Counted from the stretch's first letter, positions 16,473 to 25,354 are shown. The stretch is DNA of 64,000 nt from Catonella massiliensis (GCF_016651435.1 NZ_JAEPRJ010000001.1:806001-870000); one strand, 5' to 3'. Numbers and translations: made by a program. The notes: a model not told the origin generated them from the sequence alone.

Positions 16473-17834
16473 ATGAAAGAAGATATGAAAACACAACTAT
16501 TAACAAAAAGTCCTAAAGAACTGTTATTTAAGTTGGCAATTCCCGGAATAATCGGGATGATTGTCATAGGGTTGTATCCATTTATGGATGGTGTGTTTGC
16601 AGGATGGCTCATTGGTGATTATGCTATGTCAGCCATTAGTGTATCCATGTCTTTAACAATAATCAATGGTGGAATATCGGCATTGATTGGCGTTGGAAGT
16701 GCCTCAATATTATCAAGAGCAATCGGAAAGGGCGATAAAGAAACGACAGATAAAATATTCGGGAATTTTTGTTACTGGGTAATATTTTTCTCTGTAATTA
16801 TCACAATATTTGGCTTGATTTTTGCACCTCATTTTTTAGATTTGGTAGGTGCTAAAGGAAATATTAAAGAACTCGGTGTGAGATATTTAAGAGTAGTTTT
16901 CTTTGGCTCTATATTTGTGAATTTTGCTCAAGCGGGAAATATGACAATGCGTGGCGAAGGTGCATTAAAGCAATCTATGATGATTATGGGAGCGGGAGCT
17001 ATATTAAACATTATTTTAGATCCTATTTTTATGAAGTTGATGGGTGAATATGCGATTGAAGGTGCAGCTATTGCCACTGTTATATCTCAAATTGTACAAG
17101 CAATATTGACATTCCACTATTTTTCAAAGAAAAGTGCTTTTGTGGGTATCCATAAAATTCAAAAATACAAGGCAATTTATAGCGAAATGTTTAGTATAGG
17201 AAGTTCGGCAATGATGATGCAAATTTTATTTGCAGTACAGCAAACATTTTTGTTTAAGCAAGCCTTTGCGTATGGAGGAGATGATTGGGGAATTTTGATG
17301 TCTGCTACAATGCGATTATATATGTTTTCCTTTATTCCACTGTGGGGTATGAGTCAAGGCTTACAACCTGTTATTGGAGCTAATTTCGGAGCAAAACAAT
17401 ACGGAAGAGTAAAAGATACGATGAAGATTTTTATGTATGGTGCAACAATTCTTGCAGCAGCTTCATGGATACCATCAATGTTTTGTTCAGAAAAATTACT
17501 ATCATTATTCAGTGTGAGAAGGGAGATTATTGAAGTTGGTGTTGTAAATTTTAAGATGTTTTATTCTACATTCATCTTATATGGAATTATGATTATGACA
17601 CTTACATTTTTCCAATCCATAGGAGATGGAAAAAAAGCAGGCATGATTGTAATGCTTAGACAGTTAGTTTTATTTATTCCTGCAATATTACTATTTCCAA
17701 AGGTGTTTGGAGCGTCAGCAGTTTGGTGGACAGAACCTATCGTAGACTTTAGTATGATTATGTTAGGACTGTTTTTAATGCTTAATGGACTTAGGAAGAT
17801 GGGAAAACAACAAATTACAAACAGTTTTAGGTAG
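16473..17834 (+). CDS. MATE family efflux transporter (mobile copy 1)
   Basis: A 453-aa integral membrane protein with about 12 hydrophobic segments in two MatE halves (motifs such as GLYPFMDGVFAG, MRGEGALKQSMMIMGAGA, WGMSQGLQPVIGANFGAKQ). It exports an unknown, probably cationic, organic compound by ion antiport. AAAGGAGAATGATACG precedes ATG 16473. It ends the TetR-ECF-MATE operon, pairing an importer with an exporter. Its twin in the second cassette is at 23275. Confidence 0.9.
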   Translation: MKEDMKTQLLTKSPKELLFKLAIPGIIGMIVIGLYPFMDGVFAGWLIGDYAMSAISVSMSLTIINGGISALIGVGSASILSRAIGKGDKETTDKIFGNFCYWVIFFSVIITIFGLIFAPHFLDLVGAKGNIKELGVRYLRVVFFGSIFVNFAQAGNMTMRGEGALKQSMMIMGAGAILNIILDPIFMKLMGEYAIEGAAIATVISQIVQAILTFHYFSKKSAFVGIHKIQKYKAIYSEMFSIGSSAMMMQILFAVQQTFLFKQAFAYGGDDWGILMSATMRLYMFSFIPLWGMSQGLQPVIGANFGAKQYGRVKDTMKIFMYGATILAAASWIPSMFCSEKLLSLFSVRREIIEVGVVNFKMFYSTFILYGIMIMTLTFFQSIGDGKKAGMIVMLRQLVLFIPAILLFPKVFGASAVWWTEPIVDFSMIMLGLFLMLNGLRKMGKQQITNSFR

Positions 17835-17909
17835 CTTAAAAGACAAAATAAAAAATTAGAAAGGTTTGATGTATGAATATTGTTTAACTATAAGGGATGG
17901 GTGATTAAA

Positions 17910-18002
17910 ATGGAAAAATCTTTATATACAAAAGAAATAGATAACAAAAATTTCTATTTGCCTTATAGTTGTCTATTCTCTCAAACAATTAAATACATCT
18001 AA
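17910..18002 (+). CDS. possible leader peptide before sigma-like gene, copy 1
   Basis: A 30-codon ORF ending YLPYSCLFSQTIKYI. It lies before a strong terminator and then the sigma-like gene. In the second cassette a 33-codon ORF occupies the same place with a similar C-terminal stretch (YNPCSCLCLRILS), and the following nucleotides AAACAATTAAATACAT are conserved. I infer a transcription-attenuation leader; the ORF itself could be chance. Confidence 0.4.
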   Translation: MEKSLYTKEIDNKNFYLPYSCLFSQTIKYI

Positions 18003-18027
18003 AGAAAAGGTAAACTCTTTTCAATTC

Positions 18028-18068
18028 GGAGGACATTTTACGCCAAAGTGTAGAAGTCCTCCTTTTTT
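18028..18068 (+). terminator. terminator/attenuator before the sigma-like gene, copy 1
   Basis: Stem GGAGGAC (18028-18034) / GTCCTCC (18056-18062) followed by six T. It sits between the leader ORF and the sigma-like gene, the same position as the terminator at 24859-24899 in the second cassette. Confidence 0.75.
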
Positions 18069-18113
18069 ATTCTCAAAAAGCAAAATCAGAGAACAGAAAA
18101 GGAGGAATACACA

Positions 18114-18422
18114 ATGGACAAAAAAGAATATTTCCTTTATGTCAAAGGAAAAGAGGTTAAGGTCAGTGAAGAAGTCTATAAAGCCTACTGGAAGATAACC
18201 GAGCATGAAAAATACCTTATTAAGAAAGACTGGAAAAATAATGTAATACCGTTTTCAGTACTGGATTATGACGGACATTTTGTAGATAACATCGTAGATG
18301 AAAGCATTGATATTGAAAAAATTATAGAAGTAAAAATGCAAATCGAAGAATTGAATAAGGCATTAAATTCCCTTACAGAAGAAGAAAGCTTCCTGTATAC
18401 TATAAATAGGTCAAGAGATTGA
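18114..18422 (+). pseudogene. sigma-70 region 4-like protein, truncated by IS110
   Basis: The first about 90 codons align with the sigma-like protein at 24941 (KKEYFLYVKGKEVKVSEEVY, VDESIDIEKIIE). Homology stops around LTEEE, just before the helix-turn-helix part, and the frame then runs into the IS110 left end and stops. The DNA-binding half is lost, so the protein is probably nonfunctional. Good ribosome binding site AAAGGAGG precedes ATG 18114. Confidence 0.8.
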
Positions 18423-18431
18423 CATAAAAAA

Positions 18432-18499
18432 ATACCTCAAGTAAATTTAGATTATTACTGACCTGCCAGTTGGTAAAATCTAAAAAACACAAGAGGTAT
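18432..18499 (+). promoter_or_regulatory. hairpin covering the transposase ribosome binding site
   Basis: ATACCTC (18432-18438) pairs with GAGGTAT (18493-18499), and inside it TTTAGATT (18446-18453) pairs with AATCTAAA (18477-18484). The outer 3' arm contains the AGAGG ribosome binding site of the transposase gene (ATG 18505), so the fold would block translation of read-through transcripts. It may also be part of the element's end or guide RNA. Confidence 0.65.
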
Positions 18500-18504
18500 C
18501 TAAA

Positions 18505-19932
18505 ATGAATATTAAAGGCACAAAGAAAAAAAATCAAGTAGTAACAGCAAATATTTTTGAACAGCAGGAACTTTTGAAAAAATCGGAGGTGATTAAGGAA
18601 AATCTCACAGCTTCAACCTGGCGTGAGTTGGAAACCAATGGTAAGTTCGATAAAAATAAAAAACTCTCTTTTATCAGCGATGACATGCTTATCTTGGGAT
18701 GTGATGTAGGCAGCGAAACGCACTATGTGAGAGCAATTGATACCAGAGGACGGGAACTCAGTAAGTCCGCATATTCTTTCAACAATGATTATGAGGGATT
18801 CCAGAGTGCAAAAGAATGGGCAGTAAAGATAGCTGCTGAACATGATAAGAGTCAGATAGTACTTGGCTTAGAGCCGACCGGTCACTACTGGTTCTGCCTT
18901 GCTACCTGGATGATTGCAAATGGAATCAGTGTTGTTCAGGTAAACCCTTATGCTGTTAAGCAGACAAAGGAGGTTGAAGATAACAGCCAGCTGAAGGATG
19001 ACAGGAAGGATCCAAAACTGATAGCAAATCTTGTCAAGGATGGCAACTTTGGTATGCCATATCTTCCAGAAAAAATCTATGCTGAACTTCGTAGGTTATC
19101 CATGTTCAGAGACCAACTGAATGAAGACAGAATTCGAACAATCAACCGGATGCACAGGGAGATGAAGATATATTTCCCGGAGTATAAGGAAGCATTGGGA
19201 AAAGTCGATGGAGCATTTAGCCTTGAACTGCTGAAAGAGGCACCATTTCCGGATGAACTGACCGCACTTGGAGAAGAAGGGATAAGACAGATTTGGCATG
19301 CTGCTAAACTTAGAGGACGCGGGTACAGCAGAGCCAGAGAAATCTTACAGTACGCAAAAGCAAGTGTTGGGATTAAGGATGGATCTATTGCAAGCAAGGC
19401 AGCTGTAAAGTGGTTCGTGCAGAAAATCATGGAACTGGATGTTGAACTTGCTGTTATAGAGAACCAGATCAACCAGAAATGTCAGGAGATACCGCATACA
19501 GGTAACGTTCTGGAGATATCTGGGATTGGAGAAAATACACTTTCCGGTATTCTTGCAGAGATGGGAGATATTTCAAGATTTGATGATGTTAAGGAAATAC
19601 AGAAATTAAGCGGATTAGGCCTTGTGGCATGCAGTTCAGGAAAGCATAAGGGAGAAACCAAAATCAGCCACAGGGGACGTAAACGACTAAGGTATTGGTT
19701 GTTCCAGGCAGCAAAGTCAGCAGTGGCCCATGCAGAGGAATTCAAAGAACTCCATATGTATTATACGACACGAGCCGATAATCCGTTGAAAAAGATGCAG
19801 TCATTGATTGTGATAGCCTGCAAGCTTCTGAGGATTATCTATACGATTCTGAATACTGGTACGAAATATGCTCCGAAGAAGATGTTGATGGACATCAGAC
19901 GTCCGGAAAATAAGGAAGCTATTGTAGCGTAA
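18505..19932 (+). CDS. IS110-family transposase (DEDD recombinase)
   Basis: A 475-aa transposase. The RuvC-like DEDD domain shows D in GCDVGSETHYV, E in LGLEPTGHYWF and the D pair in LKDDRKDPKLIANLV. The C-terminal Tnp domain has LEISGIGENTLSGILAEMG and a serine-containing ACSSGKHKGETKISHRGRK, the likely catalytic serine region. Such enzymes are guided by a noncoding bridge/seek RNA made from the element. Full length; codon use and GC are higher than in the neighbouring cassette genes, consistent with recent arrival. Confidence 0.92.
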   Translation: MNIKGTKKKNQVVTANIFEQQELLKKSEVIKENLTASTWRELETNGKFDKNKKLSFISDDMLILGCDVGSETHYVRAIDTRGRELSKSAYSFNNDYEGFQSAKEWAVKIAAEHDKSQIVLGLEPTGHYWFCLATWMIANGISVVQVNPYAVKQTKEVEDNSQLKDDRKDPKLIANLVKDGNFGMPYLPEKIYAELRRLSMFRDQLNEDRIRTINRMHREMKIYFPEYKEALGKVDGAFSLELLKEAPFPDELTALGEEGIRQIWHAAKLRGRGYSRAREILQYAKASVGIKDGSIASKAAVKWFVQKIMELDVELAVIENQINQKCQEIPHTGNVLEISGIGENTLSGILAEMGDISRFDDVKEIQKLSGLGLVACSSGKHKGETKISHRGRKRLRYWLFQAAKSAVAHAEEFKELHMYYTTRADNPLKKMQSLIVIACKLLRIIYTILNTGTKYAPKKMLMDIRRPENKEAIVA

Positions 19933-19949
19933 AACAGTCGACAGCAAAA

Positions 19950-20330
19950 TTTATTCCAGAGCCTTGCCGGGTGTCGGATTATTCCGAGATCGGGCAGGGT
20001 TCTGGAAGGAAACCCGATAACGATGGAGCGCTACAGGTGCTGCATCATCACAATGACCAGCAAAACGAGTCAGGGTAAGCATCCACGGAATATCCGTACC
20101 CTGTGGAGTATGCAGGTCAGTAAAATCAAAAAACAAACAAGAGCTGTAGCTTGCAGTAGTTCTCTCCGTAGGGCATGACCCTGTTAGAAAGCTTAGCAGG
20201 CACTCGGTGTATGGACAGGTGGGACGAAGGAAGTTGGGACACGATCCCTTTAGACACGGAAGGTTCACCATCATAGTTAGCAGAGGATTTATAGCCTTTA
20301 TAAAGCAAAACAATGGGATGCTTTATAAAC
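19950..20330 (+). ncRNA. candidate guide (bridge/seek) RNA region of the IS110 element
   Basis: This roughly 500-bp stretch after the transposase has no supportable gene. It contains strong hairpins: a 13-bp stem CCAGAGCCTTGCC (19956-19968) / GGCAGGGTTCTGG (19993-20005) with an inner TCGGA/TCCGA, and CAGGGTA (20071-20077) / TACCCTG (20097-20103) with an inner CGGA/TCCG. IS110-family elements encode target-choosing RNAs in a flank, in the IS1111 group downstream of the transposase. The exact transcript ends are not visible. Confidence 0.5.
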
Positions 20331-20453
20331 TACACCCTCTTTTAGCTGTTCAGTATAAAATACAATGACTGTCATACATTTTTTGCTCTGTTTTATGAGG
20401 TAAATATTTAAAGAAAAGCCTGAAATTAAATGATTTAGGGCTTGACATTATAG

Positions 20454-21029
20454 GAAGGTTTATCAGCAAAAGATTTAATTAATGTCGGGATTTACACAGC
20501 GATTTATTTGGTCATATTTTTTGTGGCAGGAATGATGAATGCCATTCCTATCTTATACCCGGCTATTTATTTAGTAATTCCAATTGTTACAGGGATACCA
20601 TTCATGTTGTTTTTAACAAAAACAGAGAAATTTGGCATGGTTACGATTATGTCAATTATTATTGGGGTTTTCTGGTATCTGATGGGTTACACTTGGTTAG
20701 CATTAGTAGGATGTATACCATTCGGTATACTGAGTGATTTAGTTATGAGGTCGGGAGGCTTTAAAAGTTTCAAAAAGAACATTGTGGGGTTTTGGTTATT
20801 TTCTTGTGGAATGATAGGCTGCCAAATGCCAATGTGGGTAATGGCGGATACCTACATGGAAGGTGTTAAGCAACAAATGGGAGAACAATATGCAACAGAA
20901 CTTGCGAAATATATGCCATCTTGGATGGGAATTGCCGCACTTGTAATTATTTTGATTGGTTCAATTATTGGTGCGAATTTGGGAAGAAAAATGCTTAAAA
21001 AACATTTTGAAAGAGCAGGTATCGTTTAA
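20454..21029 (+). pseudogene. ECF transporter S component, start codon lost (mobile copy 2)
   Basis: The frame encodes an MptD-family S component (L-S-A-K-D-L-I-N-V-G-I-Y-T-A onwards) but has no ATG at its beginning. A stop lies at 20451, then GGAAGG and TTTATCAGCAAAAG. An original TTTATGTCAGCAAAAG (M-S-A-K-D) with two bases lost would explain it. TTG 20508 is the first standard start and would remove half of the first membrane helix. EcfT follows with a 1-bp overlap. Function may be reduced or lost. Confidence 0.65.
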
Positions 21030-21763
21030 TGGAAGAGTATGAGGTATATAGACCTAATGAGCCGAAGGGTTTTTATTTAGATCCTCGTACTAAAATTCTC
21101 TTTATGATATTTATCACAACCATAATGTCTGTCGGATATAAGGATATTGTGATTAGCCTTATATCCGCCATTGTGGCGATAATGTTGCTGTTATCTAATA
21201 AGCAGTTTAGAATTGCTTTTATTTATGGGGGGTTGTTTGCTTTGGCTTTGATAGCACACTTTACAAAAGATATGTACACCTTCCCTACTCTTATAAATAC
21301 CATTTCCGTTTTGTTGAATGCTTTAATTTTGAGGCTATTTCCGATTTTTATGTTGGGTTATTATATTGTAATGTCTACAAAGACAAGTGAGTTTATAGCA
21401 GCTATGGTAAAGTGGAAAATTCCAAATGCATTTATTATTCCAACAGCAGTTGTTTTCAGGTTTATTCCAACTTTAAAGGAAGAACATAGTTCAATTAAAA
21501 TTGCTATGAAAATGAGAGGAATTCATTTTAAAAACAAAAGAGCATGGAAAAATCCCGGCTTGTACTTGGAATATGTAACAATCCCTTTAATTATGTCTAT
21601 TGCTAAAATAGGGGATGAATTATCAGCAGCTGCAATAAGTAGAGGATTGGGAGGTTTAAGAAAAAGAACCAGTGTAGTCAAAGTATGTTTTACTATATAT
21701 GATGCACTTATTTTATGTATTTCAATCACTCTTATAGGGTTATTTTTGTATAGGAGGGGATAA
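21029..21763 (+). CDS. ECF transporter T component (mobile copy 2)
   Basis: A 244-aa membrane protein homologous to the copies at 14360 and 61819, with about five transmembrane segments and the coupling motif KIAMKMRGIHFKNK. ATG 21029 overlaps the preceding stop by one base (TAATG), so translation is coupled to the damaged S gene. It forms the scaffold of an ECF importer with the downstream ATPase. Confidence 0.85.
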   Translation: MEEYEVYRPNEPKGFYLDPRTKILFMIFITTIMSVGYKDIVISLISAIVAIMLLLSNKQFRIAFIYGGLFALALIAHFTKDMYTFPTLINTISVLLNALILRLFPIFMLGYYIVMSTKTSEFIAAMVKWKIPNAFIIPTAVVFRFIPTLKEEHSSIKIAMKMRGIHFKNKRAWKNPGLYLEYVTIPLIMSIAKIGDELSAAAISRGLGGLRKRTSVVKVCFTIYDALILCISITLIGLFLYRRG

Positions 21764-21766
21764 GGA

Positions 21767-23242
21767 ATGATCGAGTTTAAAAATGTGTCATTTACTTATG
21801 ACAGTGTTGATAGAAATGCAGGAATTTATAATGTAAACTTAAAGATCGACGATGGAGAAGTGATTGTGTTTTGTGGTGAATCCGGTTGTGGAAAAACTAC
21901 TATAAGTCGATTGATTAATGGACTTATTCCCGGATATTATACGGGAACATTGGAGGGAGAAGTTATAGTAAGGGATTATAAAATTTCACAAAATCCAATT
22001 GATGAATTGAGCAGATATGTAGGATCAGTATTTCAAAATCCAAGAACACAGTTTTTTAATGTAGATTCTACAAGTGAAATTGCACTTGCTTGTGAAAATT
22101 TTGAAGTTCCACGAGAAGAAATATGTACGAGAATTGGAAAGGTAACACAAGAATTAAACATAAGAAATTTACTTGATAGAAATTTGTTTTCAATGTCAGG
22201 CGGTGAAAAGCAAAAAATTGCTTGTGCTTCAGCGGCTGTTATGGAGCCTGAAATATATGTATTAGATGAACCGTCTTCTAATTTAGATATTGGAACGATA
22301 GAAATGTTAAAAGCTATTATAAACAAATGGAAAGAAAAAAAGGCAACTATAATTATTGCTGAACATAGATTACGGTATTTAATAGATATTGCAGATAAAT
22401 TCATTTATATGAAAGATGGACAGATACACACTATATTCACGAATGAAGAATTTAAAAGATTATCTAATGATATTTTAAACAATATGGGGCTTAGAAGTAT
22501 AAATCCTGTTAATTTTAAAGATCTTAAGAACTTTATTAAGGTTGACAGCAAAATAAATATTAAGAATTTTGAGTTTAGCTATAACAAGACTCCGTTTCTT
22601 AATATTAAAAACACCTTATTACCTCAGAATGCTATTATTGCTGTTTTAGGTTCTAACGGTTCAGGGAAGTCAACATTTTCAAAATGTTTATGTGGAGTTG
22701 AAGAAAAAGCAAAAGGAGTTTTAGAGATAGAAACGGATACTTACTCTACGAGAGAAAGACTAAGAAAGTGTTTTATGGTGATGCAAGATGTCAATCACCA
22801 ACTATTTACGGAGTCAGTTAAAGAAGAAATTCTATTGAGTATTGAAGATAATGAGAATGAAGAACAAATGGTAAAAGAGATATGCAAAAAACTTAACTTG
22901 ATGGAATTTTTGGATTGTCACCCAATGTCTTTATCAGGAGGTCAAAAACAGAGAGTGGCGATCGCAAGTGCTATTGCTTCTAATAGAGAGATTCTGGTTT
23001 TAGATGAACCTACAAGCGGTCTTGATTTTAAAAATATGAAAGAAGTTTCAAACGAAATGATAAGGCTCAAAGAGTCCGGCAAAACTATTTTCATTATTAC
23101 CCACGATCCTGAATTAGTAGCTTGTTGTTGTGATTATTATATGTTTTTAGAGAATGGAAAAGTAAAGTGGCATGGTGTTATGAATGAAGAAAATTTAAAA
23201 CTAATTGAAAAATTTTTTTATCAAAAAAGTGAATGCCTATAA
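21767..23242 (+). CDS. ECF transporter ATPase with two fused ABC domains (mobile copy 2)
   Basis: A 491-aa protein with two nucleotide-binding domains: GESGCGKTT, MSGGEKQKI and VLDEPSSNLD in the first, GSNGSGKST, LSGGQKQRVA and VLDEPTSGLD in the second. Both catalytic sets are intact. AGGAGGGGATAAGGA precedes ATG 21767. It is the homolog of 15054-16448 and 62499-63884. Confidence 0.9.
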   Translation: MIEFKNVSFTYDSVDRNAGIYNVNLKIDDGEVIVFCGESGCGKTTISRLINGLIPGYYTGTLEGEVIVRDYKISQNPIDELSRYVGSVFQNPRTQFFNVDSTSEIALACENFEVPREEICTRIGKVTQELNIRNLLDRNLFSMSGGEKQKIACASAAVMEPEIYVLDEPSSNLDIGTIEMLKAIINKWKEKKATIIIAEHRLRYLIDIADKFIYMKDGQIHTIFTNEEFKRLSNDILNNMGLRSINPVNFKDLKNFIKVDSKINIKNFEFSYNKTPFLNIKNTLLPQNAIIAVLGSNGSGKSTFSKCLCGVEEKAKGVLEIETDTYSTRERLRKCFMVMQDVNHQLFTESVKEEILLSIEDNENEEQMVKEICKKLNLMEFLDCHPMSLSGGQKQRVAIASAIASNREILVLDEPTSGLDFKNMKEVSNEMIRLKESGKTIFIITHDPELVACCCDYYMFLENGKVKWHGVMNEENLKLIEKFFYQKSECL

Positions 23243-23274
23243 AAATATAGATGTTGTACGAATAGGAGGAATAT

Positions 23275-24621
23275 ATGAAAGAAAACATGAAAGAACAACT
23301 GTTAACCAAAAGACCGATAGACTTACTCTTTCAGCTATCTATTCCAGCGGTAATCGGAATGATAGTCATCGGTTTATATCCTCTCATGGACGGGATTTTT
23401 GCGGGTAAAATTATAGGACAAACAGCAATGACCGCTTGTGGTGTCGCAATGCCTCTCACCTTTTTTAACAGCGGTATTTCAACCTTGCTTGGTGTAGGTT
23501 CTGCGTCTGTCCTATCAAGAGCAATTGGAAAAGGAGACCAGAAAACCGTAGATAAAATCATGGGTAATCTAATCTTTTGGGTGATTTTGTTTTCAGCGAT
23601 CATCACAGTTGGAGGAATCCTTCTTGCACCACACTTTTTAGATATGGTAGGTGCGACAGGTGAAATCAAAGCCTATGGAATCAGATACCTTAGAGTAATT
23701 TTCATCGGTTCTCTATTTGTGAACTTTACACAGTCTGCCAACATGGTAATGCGTGGAGAAGGACTGATGAAAAAAGCCATGCTGATTATGGGATTTGGTG
23801 CTTTGCTTAATATCATCCTTGATCCGATACTAATGACCGTTATGGGTGAATATGCCATTGAAGGTGCTGCACTTGCAACGATCACAGCACAGTTTGTTCA
23901 AGCTGCTGTAACATTACATTATTTCTTGAAAAAGAGTAAGGTCGTTGAAATTCATAAGATACAATCTGATGCGGAAATTAAAAAAGAAATGTTTTCTGTC
24001 GGTTCATCCGCTATGATGATGCAGCTCCTATTTATGATACAGCAGACCATGCTTTATAAAATGGCATTTAAATATGGTGGAGATACGAACGGAATTTTGA
24101 TGGCAGCATCGCTTCGTGTATATGCCTTTTCCTTTATTCCGCTTTGGGGAATGAGTCAGGGGCTGCAACCTGTGGTTGGTACAAACTTCGGAGCAAAACA
24201 GTTTGATAGAGTAAGACAAGGTATGAAGGTATTTTCTATTGGAGGACTTAGCCTTGCAGCAATCTTTTGGCTTCCATCTTTACTGTTTTCAAGTCAGATC
24301 CTTTCCTTGTTCGGCGTAGAGGCAGGCATTATTGCACAGGGAGTAGGAAACTTCAGATTGTTCTATTCTGTATTTATCTTGTATGGCGTGATGGTTATGA
24401 CGATTACATTCTTCCAATCAATCGGAAATGGAAAGAAAGCCGGAACTATTGTTATGCTTAGACAGTTATTCTTATTTGTTCCTGCAATGATCTTTTTGCC
24501 AATGGTATTTGGAATAAAAGCAGTATGGTTCACACAACCACTGGTAGATTTCATTATGATTACTGTTGGAATACTTATGATGCTTAGTGAACTTAATAAA
24601 ATGGGGAAAGACAAAGCATAA
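23275..24621 (+). CDS. MATE family efflux transporter (mobile copy 2)
   Basis: A 448-aa, 12-segment exporter, closely similar along its whole length to the MATE protein at 16473 (both begin M-K-E-x-M-K-x-Q-L-L-T-K and share GMSQGLQPVVGTNFGAKQF-like motifs). ATAGGAGGAATAT precedes ATG 23275. It repeats the ECF-then-MATE order, showing that the two cassettes descend from one ancestor but have diverged, so they are not a recent duplication. Confidence 0.9.
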   Translation: MKENMKEQLLTKRPIDLLFQLSIPAVIGMIVIGLYPLMDGIFAGKIIGQTAMTACGVAMPLTFFNSGISTLLGVGSASVLSRAIGKGDQKTVDKIMGNLIFWVILFSAIITVGGILLAPHFLDMVGATGEIKAYGIRYLRVIFIGSLFVNFTQSANMVMRGEGLMKKAMLIMGFGALLNIILDPILMTVMGEYAIEGAALATITAQFVQAAVTLHYFLKKSKVVEIHKIQSDAEIKKEMFSVGSSAMMMQLLFMIQQTMLYKMAFKYGGDTNGILMAASLRVYAFSFIPLWGMSQGLQPVVGTNFGAKQFDRVRQGMKVFSIGGLSLAAIFWLPSLLFSSQILSLFGVEAGIIAQGVGNFRLFYSVFILYGVMVMTITFFQSIGNGKKAGTIVMLRQLFLFVPAMIFLPMVFGIKAVWFTQPLVDFIMITVGILMMLSELNKMGKDKA

Positions 24622-24712
24622 AGATAAGGACATTTGATATAAAAGCGAAAATAATCAAAAGAGGCTGAGGGTATGGATGCTATTTATCAATAATGAATGG
24701 AGGGAAAGGGAG

Positions 24713-24814
24713 ATGAACAAGTGTAAAAGTTTCCTTGTAGAATTGAAATGGAATAAAAATACTCCTTTTTTCTATAATCCTTGTAGTTGTCTGTGCTTAC
24801 GCATACTCTCTTAA
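24713..24814 (+). CDS. possible leader peptide before sigma-like gene, copy 2
   Basis: A 33-codon ORF (ends FFYNPCSCLCLRILS) behind GGAGGGAAAGGGAG. It occupies the same place as the 30-codon ORF at 17910, followed by conserved AAACAATTAAATACAT, a GAACGA-ATT-TCGTTC hairpin and a terminator. The cysteine/leucine-rich end is shared in part. A regulatory leader is inferred. Confidence 0.45.
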   Translation: MNKCKSFLVELKWNKNTPFFYNPCSCLCLRILS

Positions 24815-24858
24815 ACAATTAAATACATTTCAAAAAAGAACGAATTTCGTTCATTTTA

Positions 24859-24899
24859 GAGGACTTCTTATGCCTGGATGCAGAAGTCCTCCTTTTTTT
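24859..24899 (+). terminator. terminator/attenuator before the sigma-like gene, copy 2
   Basis: Perfect 10-bp stem GAGGACTTCT (24859-24868) / AGAAGTCCTC (24882-24891) and a run of seven T. It lies 42 bp before the sigma-like start, suggesting that expression depends on read-through or antitermination. Confidence 0.8.
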
Positions 24900-24940
24900 G
24901 TCTGAAAAACAGTCAGTCAAAAGAAATGGAGGACTTCGAA

Positions 24941-25354
24941 ATGAAAAAAGAATATTACCTTTATGTCAACGGACAAAAGGTTAAAGTCAGTGAGGAGATA
25001 TACAAAGTCTACTGGCGGGAAAGAGAACATGAAAAGTATTTAGAGCAGGTGGACAGAAAAAACCACTTGCTCTTTTTTTCGTCTTTGGATCAGGATGGAC
25101 ATTTTGCAGAAACACTTGTTGATGAAAGCGTTGATGTCGAAAAGATTGTGGAAACACAGATGATGATTGAAGCGGTCAGAAACGCTATATCCAAGCTCAA
25201 TGCAGAAGAAAGAGATATTATTGAACGCTTGTATTTCAATGATGAAACTTTATCAAGTGTTGCAAGAGATAAGGGAGTAACTTATCAGACTATACAATGG
25301 CGAAAGGATAGAATTTTAAGAAAGCTCAAAGAGATTTTAGAAAAATTATTGTAG
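24941..25354 (+). CDS. sigma-70 region 4-like DNA-binding protein of the ICE
   Basis: A 137-aa protein. ATG 24941 is chosen because TGGAGGAC lies just upstream; an in-frame start at 24878 would run through the terminator. N-terminal KKEYYLYVNGQKVKVSEEIY and the acidic middle lead to a sigma region 4-type helix-turn-helix (LNAEERDIIERLYF, TLSSVARDKGVTYQTIQWRK). Such proteins lie near the recombinase end of Tn916/Tn1549-like elements and regulate element genes. It contains a terminator-like hairpin inside its coding sequence (25043-25079). Confidence 0.85.
   Translation: MKKEYYLYVNGQKVKVSEEIYKVYWREREHEKYLEQVDRKNHLLFFSSLDQDGHFAETLVDESVDVEKIVETQMMIEAVRNAISKLNAEERDIIERLYFNDETLSSVARDKGVTYQTIQWRKDRILRKLKEILEKLL
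25043..25079 (+). terminator. terminator-like hairpin inside the sigma-like gene
   Basis: GAGCAGGTGG (25043-25052) / CCACTTGCTC (25063-25072), ten pairs with one G-T, followed by seven T. It lies within the coding sequence. The copy-1 gene has no such hairpin at the matching place. Confidence 0.6.

Larger units (their letters stand above)
11094..18419 (+). mobile_element. second serine-recombinase element in virD4, right end missing
   Basis: The left boundary is placed where VirD4 homology ends (GGA at 11091-11093). It carries a recombinase at its left end, then TetR, EcfS, EcfT, EcfA, MATE, a leader ORF and a truncated sigma-like gene. No right junction with the continuing virD4 sequence exists; the element ends at an IS110 insertion. 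I infer that its right part was deleted together with most of the outer ICE. Confidence 0.7.
18419..20448 (+). mobile_element. IS110-family insertion element with long 3' noncoding region
   Basis: One DEDD transposase gene (18505-19932), an 85-bp left flank folding into a hairpin, and about 500 bp of richly structured noncoding DNA on the right. TTGACAT occurs at 18419-18425 and again at 20442-20448 and may mark the ends, though IS110 elements leave no fixed duplication. Left of it a sigma-like gene is truncated; right of it an EcfS gene has lost its start. The exact ends are uncertain by a few tens of bases. Confidence 0.75.

Noticed and set aside
19951..20313. Minus-strand ORF of 120 codons after the first IS110 transposase
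   Set aside because: Low-complexity translation without family features; the region is better explained by strong RNA hairpins of the element.
13116..20448. Simple recent tandem duplication of the ECF/MATE cassette
   Set aside because: The paired proteins differ along their length and differ in their flanks, so the cassettes diverged before being brought together.
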